Assembly (NCBI GenBank): GCA_028710565.1
Contig: JAQTTV010000010.1
Location: 44,003 to 108,002 of the forward strand
DNA length: 64,000 nucleotides
Source: Gallionella sp.
GTDB taxonomy: Bacteria > Pseudomonadota > Gammaproteobacteria > Burkholderiales > Gallionellaceae
Direction of reading: 5' to 3'
The notes beneath the pieces are model-generated. The model was not told where the DNA came from. It searched no databases and was given only the letters and a program-made list of their open reading frames with translations. Numbering within the stretch: the stretch's first letter is position 1; each line of letters begins with the position of its first letter. The position numbers and the translations under genes are program-made. Positions 19,476 through 30,507 of the stretch are shown here, in pieces.

Positions 19476-20476
19476 CGCGCAATTCGCATACCAAGTTGCA
19501 ACAACTCATCCCATACATCACCTAGTCTGAGTCCTTTGATGGTTTTATCCACGCGTGCCGCATGCTGCATGGCAGCTGCGATTTGCGCAAAACGCAAGCG
19601 ACGTGCGGCATTTTCGATCAACGCCTGTTTCGTCGCTGGCCACACCCGCGCGTCACGAATGGCGTTGCTCAGACTATCGCCACGTTGCGTTGCCTGCAAC
19701 ACCTTGCCCAAGGTTCGAATATCTTCGCTCATCGTCCATAAGACTAGCGGTGTCGCCGTCCCTTCTGCACGCAACCCCTCAAGAATATGGGCAAAACGGG
19801 CGGCATCTTTGTTTAACATCGCTTCAGAGAGCTTAAAAATATCATAGCGCGCAACATCCATCACCACATCTTTGACGGGTTCAAACGCCAAGGCACCCGC
19901 AGGGAAGATCAACGCCAGTTTTTGAATTTCTTGGAAAGCCGCCAGCATATTGCCTTCGCAGCGTTCCGCCAGAAACGCAAGCGTACTAGCATCTGCGGAT
20001 TGTCCCTGACGTTGCAAGCGACCTGCAATCCAGCGAGGCAATGCTTGGCGAGGCACATCGTCAGCGGTCACCATCACAGCACGTTGTTGTAATGCCACAA
20101 ACCATTTGCTGTTGCGCGCAGTTTTGTCCAGTTTAGGCAAGGTAATCAGCGTCAGAATATCATCACTTAAGTGTGTCACGTACTCCTGTAGTGCTACGCC
20201 TCCTTCTACGCCAGGCTTGCCCGTGGGAATACGCAAATCCACCACTTTACGTGAGCCAAATAGGGATAGACTCTGCGTGGCGTTCAGTAGCTCATGCCAT
20301 TTGAAATGTTGATCGACAATAAAGGTTTCACGCTCTAAATAGCCCGCGGTGCGTGCCGCTGCGCGAATGGCATCGGTCGCCTCAATCACCAGCAGCAAGG
20401 CATCGCCCTGCACCACATACAAGGGTTTGAGCGTGGATGCAAGGTGGCGCGGTAGTTCTTCGCTGGTAATGACCAT
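19472..20476 (-). CDS. holA: DNA polymerase III subunit delta
   Basis: HolA opens the beta clamp as part of the clamp loader. The 334-residue protein has LYVVQGDALLLVIEATDAIRAAA at the N-terminus, typical of delta, then DLRIPTGKPG (about 81-90). The AAA+ lid region has LAERCEGNMLAAFQEIQKL (about 167-185). It is four bases downstream of lptE, in the common leuS-lptE-holA order. Confidence 0.95.
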   Translation of the reverse strand: MVITSEELPRHLASTLKPLYVVQGDALLLVIEATDAIRAAARTAGYLERETFIVDQHFKWHELLNATQSLSLFGSRKVVDLRIPTGKPGVEGGVALQEYVTHLSDDILTLITLPKLDKTARNSKWFVALQQRAVMVTADDVPRQALPRWIAGRLQRQGQSADASTLAFLAERCEGNMLAAFQEIQKLALIFPAGALAFEPVKDVVMDVARYDIFKLSEAMLNKDAARFAHILEGLRAEGTATPLVLWTMSEDIRTLGKVLQATQRGDSLSNAIRDARVWPATKQALIENAARRLRFAQIAAAMQHAARVDKTIKGLRLGDVWDELLQLGMRIAR

Positions 20477-20480
20477 GACT

Positions 20481-20990
20481 TTAGTCGGCTTCGGGGATGG
20501 GTTTGGCGCGACTTAAACGACGGATAAGTTGCTGCACCATATCTGTCCGCATACTTTGATACAACATCGCCTCTTCGGACTCTTTCGCCAGAATTTTGGT
20601 GTCGTCGTAGGAATAATCGCGGCGAATAATCATCTCTTCAGCGGGAACCCAAATATTTTTGTTTAAGTCATAAGCCCGCATGGAAACACGGTAGCGCAAT
20701 TGAAACTCATTCACCCGTCCCGTCCCGCCTAACGTCAGAATTTGCTTCTCAGGCATTTCACTGGCGATATCGAGTATGACATCCGCTTGCTCAGGCGTGG
20801 TCACGAAACTGACGTGATTGGCGGCTAAGTTGCGTCTTAAATCCACCACAAAGGGCGAACTTTGGTTGGGGGCTTGCAAATACAAGGTCTTAAACGGCAT
20901 CCCTACTTCGCCACGCAAATGAAAGCCGCAGGCGGTGAGTAAAAGAACGGATAACCAAGTAATTGTACGAATCAGCTTCATATTAGGCAT
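20481..20990 (-). CDS. lptE: LPS-assembly lipoprotein LptE
   Basis: LptE plugs the LptD barrel and helps place lipopolysaccharide in the outer membrane. The 169-residue precursor has a lipoprotein signal ending in LLTACGFHLRG, with lipidated Cys21 and the LptE signature GFHLRG. Later segments LRRNLAANHV and VNEFQLRYRV fit the fold. It directly follows leuS with no gap, and holA follows after four bases. Confidence 0.95.
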   Translation of the reverse strand: MPNMKLIRTITWLSVLLLTACGFHLRGEVGMPFKTLYLQAPNQSSPFVVDLRRNLAANHVSFVTTPEQADVILDIASEMPEKQILTLGGTGRVNEFQLRYRVSMRAYDLNKNIWVPAEEMIIRRDYSYDDTKILAKESEEAMLYQSMRTDMVQQLIRRLSRAKPIPEAD

Positions 20991-23992
<3,002 letters not shown>

Positions 23993-24580
23993 ATGAAAAA
24001 AATTATCGCTATCGCTGTATTGTCTACCTTAACTGCACCTGCTTTTGCAGGTACGGTTGATATGACTGGGTTCTATGCTGGTGTCACGCTGGGAACAGGC
24101 AATGCTAGCTTCACCGCGCCTGTTGGCTCTACCGTATTGGTGGACAACCCAAAAACAAAGCCTGTGTATGGTGTAGTAGGCGGTTATCGCTACAACCAAA
24201 ACTTGGCTGTTGAACTGGCTTATACAGGTGCTAGCTATTTCAACACCACGACAGCAGCTGGTTTGAAGTACCTGAGCAAACAAATTGTATTTGCAGTGAC
24301 GGCTGTTGGTACTTATCCAATTAACGATTCGTTCTCCGTTTACGGCAAACTGGGCGTGGCACGTGCTTCATCCGAAAACAATGCTGTGGCTGAGCAAAAC
24401 ACCACTCGCATCGGTGCGACTTACGGCGTGGGCGCGGAATACAAATTCACCCCTAACATCGCTGCTCGCTTAGGGGTTGATCGCTATGCTGTAACAGCAA
24501 CAATCCCAACCGTATTGCCAGCAACACAACAAAACAGCAATGCAACTACGGTGAATGCAGGTCTGGTTTACTCGTTCTAA
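23993..24580 (+). CDS. Small outer-membrane beta-barrel protein (OmpA/opacity-like)
   Basis: The 195-residue precursor has a clear signal peptide ending APAFAG (about 20). Alternating strands follow (FYAGVTLGTGNASF, VYGVVGGYRYNQNLAVELAYTG, FSVYGKLGVARASSE, YGVGAEYKFTPNIAARLGVDRY) and a C-terminal aromatic residue in LVYSF. This is the eight-stranded opacity/OmpA-type barrel, with no C-terminal peptidoglycan-binding domain. Codon use looks biased, as in well-expressed genes, and a strong terminator follows. Its specific role is unknown. Confidence 0.88.
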   Translation: MKKIIAIAVLSTLTAPAFAGTVDMTGFYAGVTLGTGNASFTAPVGSTVLVDNPKTKPVYGVVGGYRYNQNLAVELAYTGASYFNTTTAAGLKYLSKQIVFAVTAVGTYPINDSFSVYGKLGVARASSENNAVAEQNTTRIGATYGVGAEYKFTPNIAARLGVDRYAVTATIPTVLPATQQNSNATTVNAGLVYSF

Positions 24581-24597
24581 GCTTGTTGTAATGTCCC

Positions 24598-24624
24598 AAA
24601 AAAGCCAGGTAACTGGCTTTTTTT
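24598..24624 (+). terminator. Rho-independent terminator after the outer-membrane protein gene
   Basis: AAAAAAGCCAG (24598-24608) pairs with CTGGCTTTTTTT (24613-24624) around a GTAA loop, 18 bases past the stop. Confidence 0.92.
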
Positions 24625-24734
24625 ACGCCTATAACTTGGGATGAAATCGACTCTCACATTTCGTAACTAATTACTTTCGAAAGTATTTCTAATCTTATTT
24701 TTTTGTTATGATGGCACTGTCCAAAACAAGGACA

Positions 24735-24830
24735 AAATGGCGCGCGTGGGAGTTCAGAGGTTTAGTTTCCCCCATTGTTTTCGTTAACTCCCCTGCGTAA
24801 TCAGAAGGTAGGTATGTCTTACCACGAAGA
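24735..24830 (+). promoter_or_regulatory. Structured 5' leader of the CZB gene
   Basis: GGGAGTT (about 24747-24753) pairs with AACTCCC (about 24785-24791), and flanking CGC/GCG can extend the stem. A second hairpin follows, GGTAGG...TCTTACC (about 24808-24824), ending about 20 bases before the CZB start codon. A TATGAT box lies just upstream near 24707-24712. The second hairpin resembles part of the c-di-GMP-I (GEMM) aptamer, but the full consensus is not there. Regulatory RNA is inference. Confidence 0.4.
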
Positions 24831-24845
24831 GTATGGAGAAAAATC

Positions 24846-25301
24846 ATGACTAGCTGGTGGAGTTCCTTATTTGGCAGCAATGAAGCGACACTGATGCCTG
24901 TCGCCGAGGATGCAAACCAAGAAATTGCGGGTTTGAATTTTAAAACGGCGATCGAAGCGCATCTCAAATGGAAGGTGCGATTGATGGATGTGATTGATGG
25001 CACAAGTACTGAAGTTATTAACCCAAACATCGTCTCTCATGACGATCAATGTGTTTTGGGTAAATGGCTGAATGGCGAAGGTGAAAGACAGTTCAAGAAT
25101 CAGCCTGAGTTTCAAAAAGTCGTGACCGCACATAGCTATTTCCATCGTTGTGCGGGGCACACATTAGCACTCGCCTTGGATGGTAAAAATCAAGAAGCTG
25201 CAACAGAAATTACAAGCGGGGAATTTGCCAAAGCCTCGTTAGACGTGTCTCGCCACCTGATGCATTTGTGGCGAGATTTGGGTATAGAAAAGAAAGAGTA
25301 A
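24846..25301 (+). CDS. CZB (chemoreceptor zinc-binding) domain protein
   Basis: The 151-residue soluble protein carries a CZB domain. The pattern is AHLKWKVRLMDVIDG (His about 39), QCVLGKWLNGEGE (Cys about 69) and VVTAHSYFHRCAGHTLA (two His), the 3His-1Cys zinc site. In other bacteria CZB domains inhibit diguanylate cyclases or chemoreceptors according to zinc. Here it stands alone with no attached output domain, so a partner must act in trans. A structured leader precedes it. GGAG lies close before the ATG. Confidence 0.88.
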   Translation: MTSWWSSLFGSNEATLMPVAEDANQEIAGLNFKTAIEAHLKWKVRLMDVIDGTSTEVINPNIVSHDDQCVLGKWLNGEGERQFKNQPEFQKVVTAHSYFHRCAGHTLALALDGKNQEAATEITSGEFAKASLDVSRHLMHLWRDLGIEKKE

Positions 25302-25310
25302 TAGAATTAA

Positions 25311-25340
25311 AAGTCCCCTCCACCAATCGTGGCGGGGATT
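25311..25340. terminator. Possible terminator hairpin between czb and trxC
   Basis: AGTCCCCTCCAC pairs with GTGGCGGGGATT around CAATC with one mismatch, just after the CZB stop. On the plus side no T-run follows. On the minus side TTTTAATTC follows, so it may serve trxC as well. Confidence 0.4.
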
Positions 25341-25433
25341 GGATACTACATATATTTTGGGTGCGTCATCACCATTTCAACAAACTTGCCATGATAAACA
25401 TTCCCTCAGTGCCGTTTGTGTTGACACAACACA

Positions 25434-25874
25434 TTAACCTTTTGCGTGACTATTAGCCCAGCGCACAATACCGCTTACATCCATCGCGCCCGCTTGGCGT
25501 GCCACTTCAACCCCACCTTTGAACAACGCCAGCGTGGGGATGCTACGAATATTGAACCGCATCCCAATGTCTTGCGATTGTTCGGTATCTAATTTAACCA
25601 GCCGCATATTCGGTTCTAGCTGAGCGGCGGCGGCGACAAAGGCTGGTGCCATCATGCGACAAGGTCCGCACCAAGGGGCCCAAAAATCAACCAGCACAGG
25701 AATATCATTGCGCGACAGGTGCAGATTGAAGTTTTGTGAATTCAATTCCGCAGGATGAGCATTAAACAAGGCTTGATGGCATTTGCCACAAGTGGGTTGC
25801 GCACTGAGTTTACTGGTGGGGACACGATTGATTCCATCGCAATGGGGGCAAACAATATGCAGGGCTTCGGACAT
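25434..25874 (-). CDS. trxC: Thioredoxin 2
   Basis: TrxC reduces cytosolic disulfides. I start at the ATG at 25874 (MSEALHIVCPHCDG) because GGAG lies just upstream and the family begins with a zinc-binding extension. The 146-residue protein has two CxxC pairs at the N-terminus (CPHC and CGKC, about 9-32), the zinc finger of Trx2. The thioredoxin fold carries WAPWCGPCRMM (about 68-78). The cis-proline motif is RSIPTL. Confidence 0.96.
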   Translation of the reverse strand: MSEALHIVCPHCDGINRVPTSKLSAQPTCGKCHQALFNAHPAELNSQNFNLHLSRNDIPVLVDFWAPWCGPCRMMAPAFVAAAAQLEPNMRLVKLDTEQSQDIGMRFNIRSIPTLALFKGGVEVARQAGAMDVSGIVRWANSHAKG

Positions 25875-26009
25875 CACACACTCCTTATAAATGGTTGGAA
25901 ATAGATAGCCCTTAAATGGGGATAGCAAAGAAAAATACAAGTATTAGCGATTGCTTATAGTCGTTGCGTCAGTCCTGTTTTGCTGGTTCAACCAAGACTT
26001 TCCATTATA

Positions 26010-26395
26010 GTGGATCCCGAATTTCAGACAGTGACACAGATGGTAGCCTGCTGTAAAAAAGGAGCAGGTAATGAATGAAAGCCGACGTAAAAATTTCACG
26101 GGCGAGTTCAAGGCGAAAGTGGCACTTGAAGCGATCCGTGGCATCAAGACCGTGAATAAGCTTGGTCAGGAATTTGGTGTACATCCAACGCAAGTTGGTC
26201 TGTGGAAGCGCGAACTGCAAGAACAGGTTGCTAGTCTGTTTGATGTCAAGCGCGGTCCCAAACCTGCCGACCCGTCTGCCAGTCCAGAGCGTCTGTATTC
26301 CGAGATTGGTCGACTCAAGATGGAGTTGGATTGGCTCAAAAAAAGTCTGGGATCTACCTGTAGCTGAACGCAAATCAATTAGCAAATGATAAATG
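26010..26395 (+). mobile_element. Truncated IS3-family insertion sequence
   Basis: The left end (GTGGATCCCGAATTTCAGAC near 26012) looks like an IS3-family terminal repeat and is followed by an intact orfA. orfB is present only as its first ten or so codons (reading VAERKSISK) before the sequence diverges. The right end and most of the transposase are gone, so the element is dead. Confidence 0.75.
26071..26367 (+). CDS. IS3-family transposase OrfA
   Basis: The 98-residue protein starts NESRRKNFTGEFKAKVALEA and contains the helix-turn-helix VNKLGQEFGVHPTQVGLWKRE, then a leucine-zipper-like helix (RLYSEIGRLKMELDWLKK). This is OrfA of the IS3 family, which binds the terminal repeats. GGAG lies nearby upstream. 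Without OrfB it cannot transpose its own element. Confidence 0.88.
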   Translation: MNESRRKNFTGEFKAKVALEAIRGIKTVNKLGQEFGVHPTQVGLWKRELQEQVASLFDVKRGPKPADPSASPERLYSEIGRLKMELDWLKKSLGSTCS

Positions 26396-26525
26396 TGCGG
26401 AAACGTACAGATACCAATGACTCGTTCCCCTAAAGTGATCGTCAGTATCAAGCAACCGCGCATGCAGCGTGGATGCTGGTAAATGTTGCTGAAACCAGCG
26501 CATCACATTTTATGGAGTACACATC

Positions 26526-26831
26526 ATGGATCAATCTGAGCTTATTGAAAAAATTGCCAAGGAGTTGGGCATATCGAACACGTTGTCGCAGCGGTTGCTG
26601 AAGGCAACATTGCGGGAGATTCGCAACTTGCTTCGGGTCGGACATGCGGTCACCATTCCGCACCTTGGTACTTTCGACACGGCGATATATGAGCGGCATC
26701 GCGGTTATCGCCCCGTCAGTCGTGACTTTGCGCTTTTCCCCAAACGGCGCGTGCCTGTGTTTCGCACGGGGACATTGCTCCGCGAGGACGTTTATGACAT
26801 CGAATTGGACGAAGCAGGTGCACCATCATGA
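26526..26831 (+). CDS. HU/IHF-family DNA-binding protein
   Basis: The 101-residue protein aligns with HU: DQSELIEKIAKELGISNTLS at the N-terminus, LLRVGHAVTIPHLGTFDTAIY in the middle, then a basic arm with RGYRPVSRDFALFPKRRVPVFRTG. The arm differs clearly from housekeeping HU, so this is a divergent paralogue. It overlaps by four bases a gene for a membrane-bound HU-LysM fusion, which suggests the two products form a heterodimer. The partner and DNA preference are inference. It lies just downstream of the IS3 remnant. Confidence 0.85.
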   Translation: MDQSELIEKIAKELGISNTLSQRLLKATLREIRNLLRVGHAVTIPHLGTFDTAIYERHRGYRPVSRDFALFPKRRVPVFRTGTLLREDVYDIELDEAGAPS

Positions 26832-27712
26832 GCGACGACAATAAAATATCACTCCCCGAATTTACGGAGTTGGTGGCAAAGCGTGCCAAGGTCAGTCGTG
26901 TCGAAGCGGATGCTTTTATCCACCAATTCGCCAAGACCCTGAGCAAGGAATTAGAGGCGGGCGGCGAGATTCCGCTGTATCACTTTGGTCGTTTTCATAC
27001 CACGCATGTCGATGAACAAGCGGGGCGCGATCCCAATACTGGCGCAGCGTTAACCATTCCTGCGCACTCACGTGTACATTTTCGCGCTTACAACGCCTTG
27101 CGTTTTGCGGTCAACGCGCCTTTCCGTCAGCTACGAATTCGAGAACTCACGCCAGACAAAACCGCATGGCGTACCCGAACAGGTGCGTGGATTTTGCTGA
27201 TACTGCTGATCTTGTTGCTGATCCTGCTGGGTATACGGACTCAGAATTGGATAATGACTCAGGATGAAGCCGTGGTGCCGTACCCGATGCCAACGGCTAA
27301 AACCGTCATGGTGCAGGCCGATCCAACGCCTGTTGCCAGCGCGCCCGCAATCGCCCTCGCCACACCTGTCGCACCCGAAACCACGCCGACGGCTACTCCT
27401 GCGACTGAGGTTTCTGTGTCACCTGGTGATACGTTGTGGGGAATTGCTTCAACCCAATTGGGCGATCCCTTATGGTGGCCAGTGATCTATGCGGAGAATA
27501 GACCCGCGTTGACCCGTCATAATCCAGACCATATCGACAGTGGGATCACCCTGCGGATACCCGTGCTGAGCGGTAGCGTAAGCAGCCCTAATGCCGAAGA
27601 TATTCAATTAAAAACAAAAGCTTATCAAATCGTGGTCAAGGATTACCAGAAGCACGGCAATCCAAGAGCCGCCGCGTATCGAAGGGCCGCAGCTCGGTTG
27701 GCCAAAGAATAG
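26828..27712 (+). CDS. HU-like domain fused to a transmembrane helix and a LysM domain
   Basis: The 294-residue protein has an N-terminal HU/IHF-like domain (about 1-95: ISLPEFTELVAKRAKVSRVE, then YHFGRFHTTHVDEQ). One hydrophobic helix follows (about 122-140, WILLILLILLLILLGI), then an Ala/Pro/Thr-rich linker (about 150-195). A LysM domain (about 198-250) contains VSPGDTLWGIASTQLGD, PLWWPVIYAEN and DSGITLRIP. Predicted topology puts the DNA-binding part in the cytosol and LysM in the periplasm, where it could grip peptidoglycan. A DNA-to-wall tether is my inference from the domains. I know of no characterised homologue. Confidence 0.85.
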   Translation: MSDDNKISLPEFTELVAKRAKVSRVEADAFIHQFAKTLSKELEAGGEIPLYHFGRFHTTHVDEQAGRDPNTGAALTIPAHSRVHFRAYNALRFAVNAPFRQLRIRELTPDKTAWRTRTGAWILLILLILLLILLGIRTQNWIMTQDEAVVPYPMPTAKTVMVQADPTPVASAPAIALATPVAPETTPTATPATEVSVSPGDTLWGIASTQLGDPLWWPVIYAENRPALTRHNPDHIDSGITLRIPVLSGSVSSPNAEDIQLKTKAYQIVVKDYQKHGNPRAAAYRRAAARLAKE

Positions 27713-27794
27713 ACGGGTAGAGTAGGGCGGCTTGTGATAAAAAGATAAAGGTTTTATGTGATTTACCCTAGCCAACCCCACCCCAGTCTAACTG

Positions 27795-27850
27795 GAAGGG
27801 ACTATTACTCTCTCCCCTTCAAGGGGAGAGTTGGTGAGGGGATGGGGTAA
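27795..27850. repeat. Palindromic GC-rich repeat, intergenic copy
   Basis: CTCTCCCCTTCAAGGGGAGA sits within ACTCTCTCCCC...GGGGAGAGTTGGTGAGGGG, another member of the family inserted in bioH and leuS. Confidence 0.65.
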
Positions 27851-27899
27851 CAAATTGCACAATCATCGGCAGACAGATTCAGCGAACACTGCGCAACCT

Positions 27900-28025
27900 C
27901 ATGGATCACGAGACTTGTGTTTACAGAAAGCTGGTTTTCGTGTGTTGCGGTTCTGGATCAACCTGGTTTTGCAAAAATCGGATGCGGTGGTCGATGCTAT
28001 CTGGATCGCTTTACAGAACGTGGTG
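27900..28025 (+). pseudogene. Remnant of a DUF559-type endonuclease gene
   Basis: In the frame beginning near 27831, residues read LQKAGFRVLRFWINLVLQKS and continue DAVVDAIWIALQ. This matches my memory of the C-terminal end of DUF559 proteins (GYRVLRFWNNEVL...). The rest of the domain is missing, and the frame runs into the MITE-like element. It is interpreted as a decayed gene interrupted by repeats. Confidence 0.45.
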
Positions 28026-28051
28026 GTATACCCCATCCCCACCCCACCCCA

Positions 28052-28343
28052 GCATAGGTATCTACACAACTTTGTTCCCTCACCCTAGCAGGGGGAGGGT
28101 TAGGGTGGGGGTAGAATTTCATTTAAAAACAACATGCTTCATAATTTGTAGGGGGCGCGTTGCACATGCCCTTGTCTGGATGCAATTCGCGCCGTCGGCG
28201 CACCCTCTCCCCCTGCCCCTCTCCCACAAGTGGGCGAGGGGAGTCTGGGTTCAAATCCAGACATTCGGATCTTGTTGTTTTTGAATGAAAAGTTTAATAC
28301 ACCCTTATTCCAAAATGATTGAAAGTTGTGTAGATACCTATGC
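28052..28343. mobile_element. MITE-like element with 22-bp perfect terminal inverted repeats
   Basis: Bases 28052-28073 (starting GCATAGGTATCTACACAAC) are the exact reverse complement of 28322-28343. The six bases outside each end are ACCCCA, a candidate target duplication, though the left flank is itself a run of CCCCA. No transposase is inside. Two palindromic GC-rich repeats (about 28085 and 28200-28240) lie within. Most of the element recurs at 46275-46476. It is compatible with a non-autonomous element moved by a transposase elsewhere. Confidence 0.75.
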
Positions 28344-28418
28344 ACCCCATCGAGGGGGATTGCTCAGTTGTGACGCGTAAATAAGTATGTCCTGAGATCA
28401 AGAGAGGAATTAACCGCA

Positions 28419-29075
28419 ATGTGTTTTTCAGCAACCGCTAGTTTTATAGCTGGGATTTCATTATCGGTATTCGGTGTGTTCACCGTCAAAATGGCGCGTC
28501 GCAAAGCAGAAATTCCATTTGCGATGATTCCGCTTTTGTTCGGGATACAGCAGCTCATTGAAGGGATGCTGTGGCTGTCATTTCACCACCAAGCGCGGGT
28601 GCTGAATGTCAGCACGACTTACCTCTTTACGCTGTTCTCGCATGTACTGTGGCCCGTGTATATCCCCTTTGCAATCGGTTTGCTGGAAGCGGTGCCCTGG
28701 CGAAGCAAGGTAATACTGATATTTCGCTACATCGGCGGCGGAGTCGGTCTTTATCTGCTTTACTTTATCGCCAGATTTCAGATCACGTCTGAAATTCATG
28801 GTCATGTTGTGTACATCTTTCCGCATTTCCACAAACCCATCGTATTGGCACTTTATGTTGCCGCAACCTGTGTCAGCGCATTTTTTTCAAGTCACAGGTT
28901 TATCAATATATTTGGCGTCCTCACGCTGTTACTTTTTGTCGTGGCTTACTGGTTTTACACCGAAGCCTTTTTTTCGGTGTGGTGCTTCTTTTCTGCGATA
29001 CTCAGCTTCTTGATTTACCTGCACCTTAAATTGGTTCGTGCACTTGCGGCAGACTCGGATGAGCAACATGCGTAA
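28419..29075 (+). CDS. DUF6629-like integral membrane protein
   Basis: The 218-residue protein begins MCFSATASFIAGISLSVFGV and has about six or seven hydrophobic helices, with FAMIPLLFGIQQLIEGMLW early and SHVLWPVYIPFAIGLLE in the middle. This start is typical of a family of uncharacterised bacterial membrane proteins. It overlaps the ceramidase-like gene by 17 bases, so the two are coupled. Substrate and role are unknown. Confidence 0.75.
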   Translation: MCFSATASFIAGISLSVFGVFTVKMARRKAEIPFAMIPLLFGIQQLIEGMLWLSFHHQARVLNVSTTYLFTLFSHVLWPVYIPFAIGLLEAVPWRSKVILIFRYIGGGVGLYLLYFIARFQITSEIHGHVVYIFPHFHKPIVLALYVAATCVSAFFSSHRFINIFGVLTLLLFVVAYWFYTEAFFSVWCFFSAILSFLIYLHLKLVRALAADSDEQHA

Positions 29076-29859
29076 TACCTTTCATCACACGGGCAGAGAA
29101 CGGATTTTCAGGATGGGCTGGCGGCAGGTGCTGTTGTTGCTCATTGTCATCGGTTCACTGGCGATTATCATGTCGCTTCAGCCGATCAAGCAGAATCTGC
29201 ACTATCACGACTTTGGCGATAGACGCGCATTTTTCGGCATCCCTAATTTTTTTGATGTGCTAACGAATGTGCCTTTTCTGCTCGTGGGCATGGCGGGCAT
29301 TCATTTTTGCCGGGGCAGACGCGCGCTCAGTTTTCGGCTGGCTTGGCTGACTTTTTTCACGGGTGTGGCGATGGTCAGTGTCGGCTCTGGTTATTATCAC
29401 TGGCATCCCAATAACGACACGCTGGTCTGGGACAGGCTACCCATGACCGTCGCGTTTATGGGATTGTTTGCCGCACTCTTGGCGGAGTATGTGAATGCCA
29501 AGCTAGGCAAATATCTATTGGCACCTGCGATCTTGGCGGGATTATTCAGTGTGTATTATTGGCATTGGTTTGATGACTTGCGATTCTATGTCTGGATTCA
29601 GTTTGTCCCGCTCCTGACGATTCCGTTTTTGATGGGATTATTCCGACCCAAATACTCGCGCCAATGGCTGCTCCTGGTGGCACTTGCCTGCTATATGCTC
29701 GCCAAGCTAATGGAATTCTATGATGGGGAAGTATTCAACCTCACCCAAAGCCATTTCAGCGGCCATTCCTTCAAACATCTGCTGGCCGCGCTGGGCTGTT
29801 TGTCCATACTGGCAATGCTCAAGACCAGAAAATCAGTTGATTATTCGTTTTTGAGATAA
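29059..29859 (+). CDS. Ceramidase-like integral membrane protein
   Basis: The 266-residue protein (start chosen at ATG 29059; ATG 29068 is equally possible) has about seven TM helices. Conserved segments are YHDFGDRRAFFGIPNFFDVL, GSGYYHWHPNNDTLVWDRLP and SGHSFKHLLAALG. These histidine- and aspartate-containing motifs match the alkaline ceramidase/CREST superfamily of membrane metal hydrolases. The actual substrate is unknown. It is coupled to the DUF6629-like gene. Confidence 0.78.
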   Translation: MSNMRNTFHHTGRERIFRMGWRQVLLLLIVIGSLAIIMSLQPIKQNLHYHDFGDRRAFFGIPNFFDVLTNVPFLLVGMAGIHFCRGRRALSFRLAWLTFFTGVAMVSVGSGYYHWHPNNDTLVWDRLPMTVAFMGLFAALLAEYVNAKLGKYLLAPAILAGLFSVYYWHWFDDLRFYVWIQFVPLLTIPFLMGLFRPKYSRQWLLLVALACYMLAKLMEFYDGEVFNLTQSHFSGHSFKHLLAALGCLSILAMLKTRKSVDYSFLR

Positions 29860-29923
29860 ATCAGAGAAAGATCAAAGCCTGCTCATGTGATGTGAGGGGC
29901 TGCGCGATTTTCTTGAGGTAGGG

Positions 29924-30445
29924 TTAGTGGAGCACATGGCGTAGTCTCATAAGCCCCGCAGCAATGAAACAAGCCAACCCAAATGCACCTGTCCAATATC
30001 CGAATTTTCGCCAGAGTGCTGTTTTATTATTGATGAATTGAGTGATTTCATTGTAAGAAAACACGGTCTGTTCGTTGATCGCTAGCTGCCACATTGAATG
30101 GCGGATAAGACCAGTTCGGCTATCCATGAATTCTTTTGGAACTATCAATGCCGCAACAGTTTTACCTAGTTGCAAACTCTGAATTTCAACAGATAGCTTT
30201 TCAGATACCTGCTGGAACAATATCACACTCTGTGTGCCATTTCTGACCTGTATATCAGCAAAGATTCTGTCTCTATCTCGCGATATATGTTTGTCGACCA
30301 ACTGACCAGAAAATGGCAGGAGACTATTGATGCTTGGGGGCGGGCCATTGAATCGTTCTACTCCCACGACAATTATGAGAACTAGTATTCCGCCAATCCC
30401 ACAACCAATGAGCGCGTCACCAATATCGTTTGATTTGAGTTTCAA
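29924..30445 (-). CDS. Hypothetical membrane protein with TTG start
   Basis: The 173-residue protein has an N-terminal TM helix (about 9-29, GDALIGCGIGGILVLIIVVG), an extracytoplasmic middle with VILFQQVSEKLSVEIQ, and a C-terminal TM helix (about 148-168). The best start is TTG at 30445 behind a G-run; an ATG four bases earlier is in another frame and stops at once. I do not recognise the family. It lies behind the other minus-strand unknown gene at 30549-31121, in a gene-cassette-like layout. Confidence 0.6.
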   Translation of the reverse strand: MKLKSNDIGDALIGCGIGGILVLIIVVGVERFNGPPPSINSLLPFSGQLVDKHISRDRDRIFADIQVRNGTQSVILFQQVSEKLSVEIQSLQLGKTVAALIVPKEFMDSRTGLIRHSMWQLAINEQTVFSYNEITQFINNKTALWRKFGYWTGAFGLACFIAAGLMRLRHVLH

Positions 30446-30507
30446 TCATCCCCCCTAACGTTTGAATTGAGAAGCACCGTTAGGCGTCCCGCTTAAATGA
30501 TGGGTTC

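Noticed and set aside
24735..24830. Full c-di-GMP-I (GEMM) riboswitch
   Set aside because: Only the GGTAGGTA...TTACC part is similar. The conserved 5' block and the GNRA-capped stem are not recognisable, so I list only a structured leader.
28240..28262. A tRNA T-arm-like GGGTTCAAATCC inside the MITE-like element
   Set aside because: No acceptor, D or anticodon arm surrounds it, and the second copy has a disrupted version.
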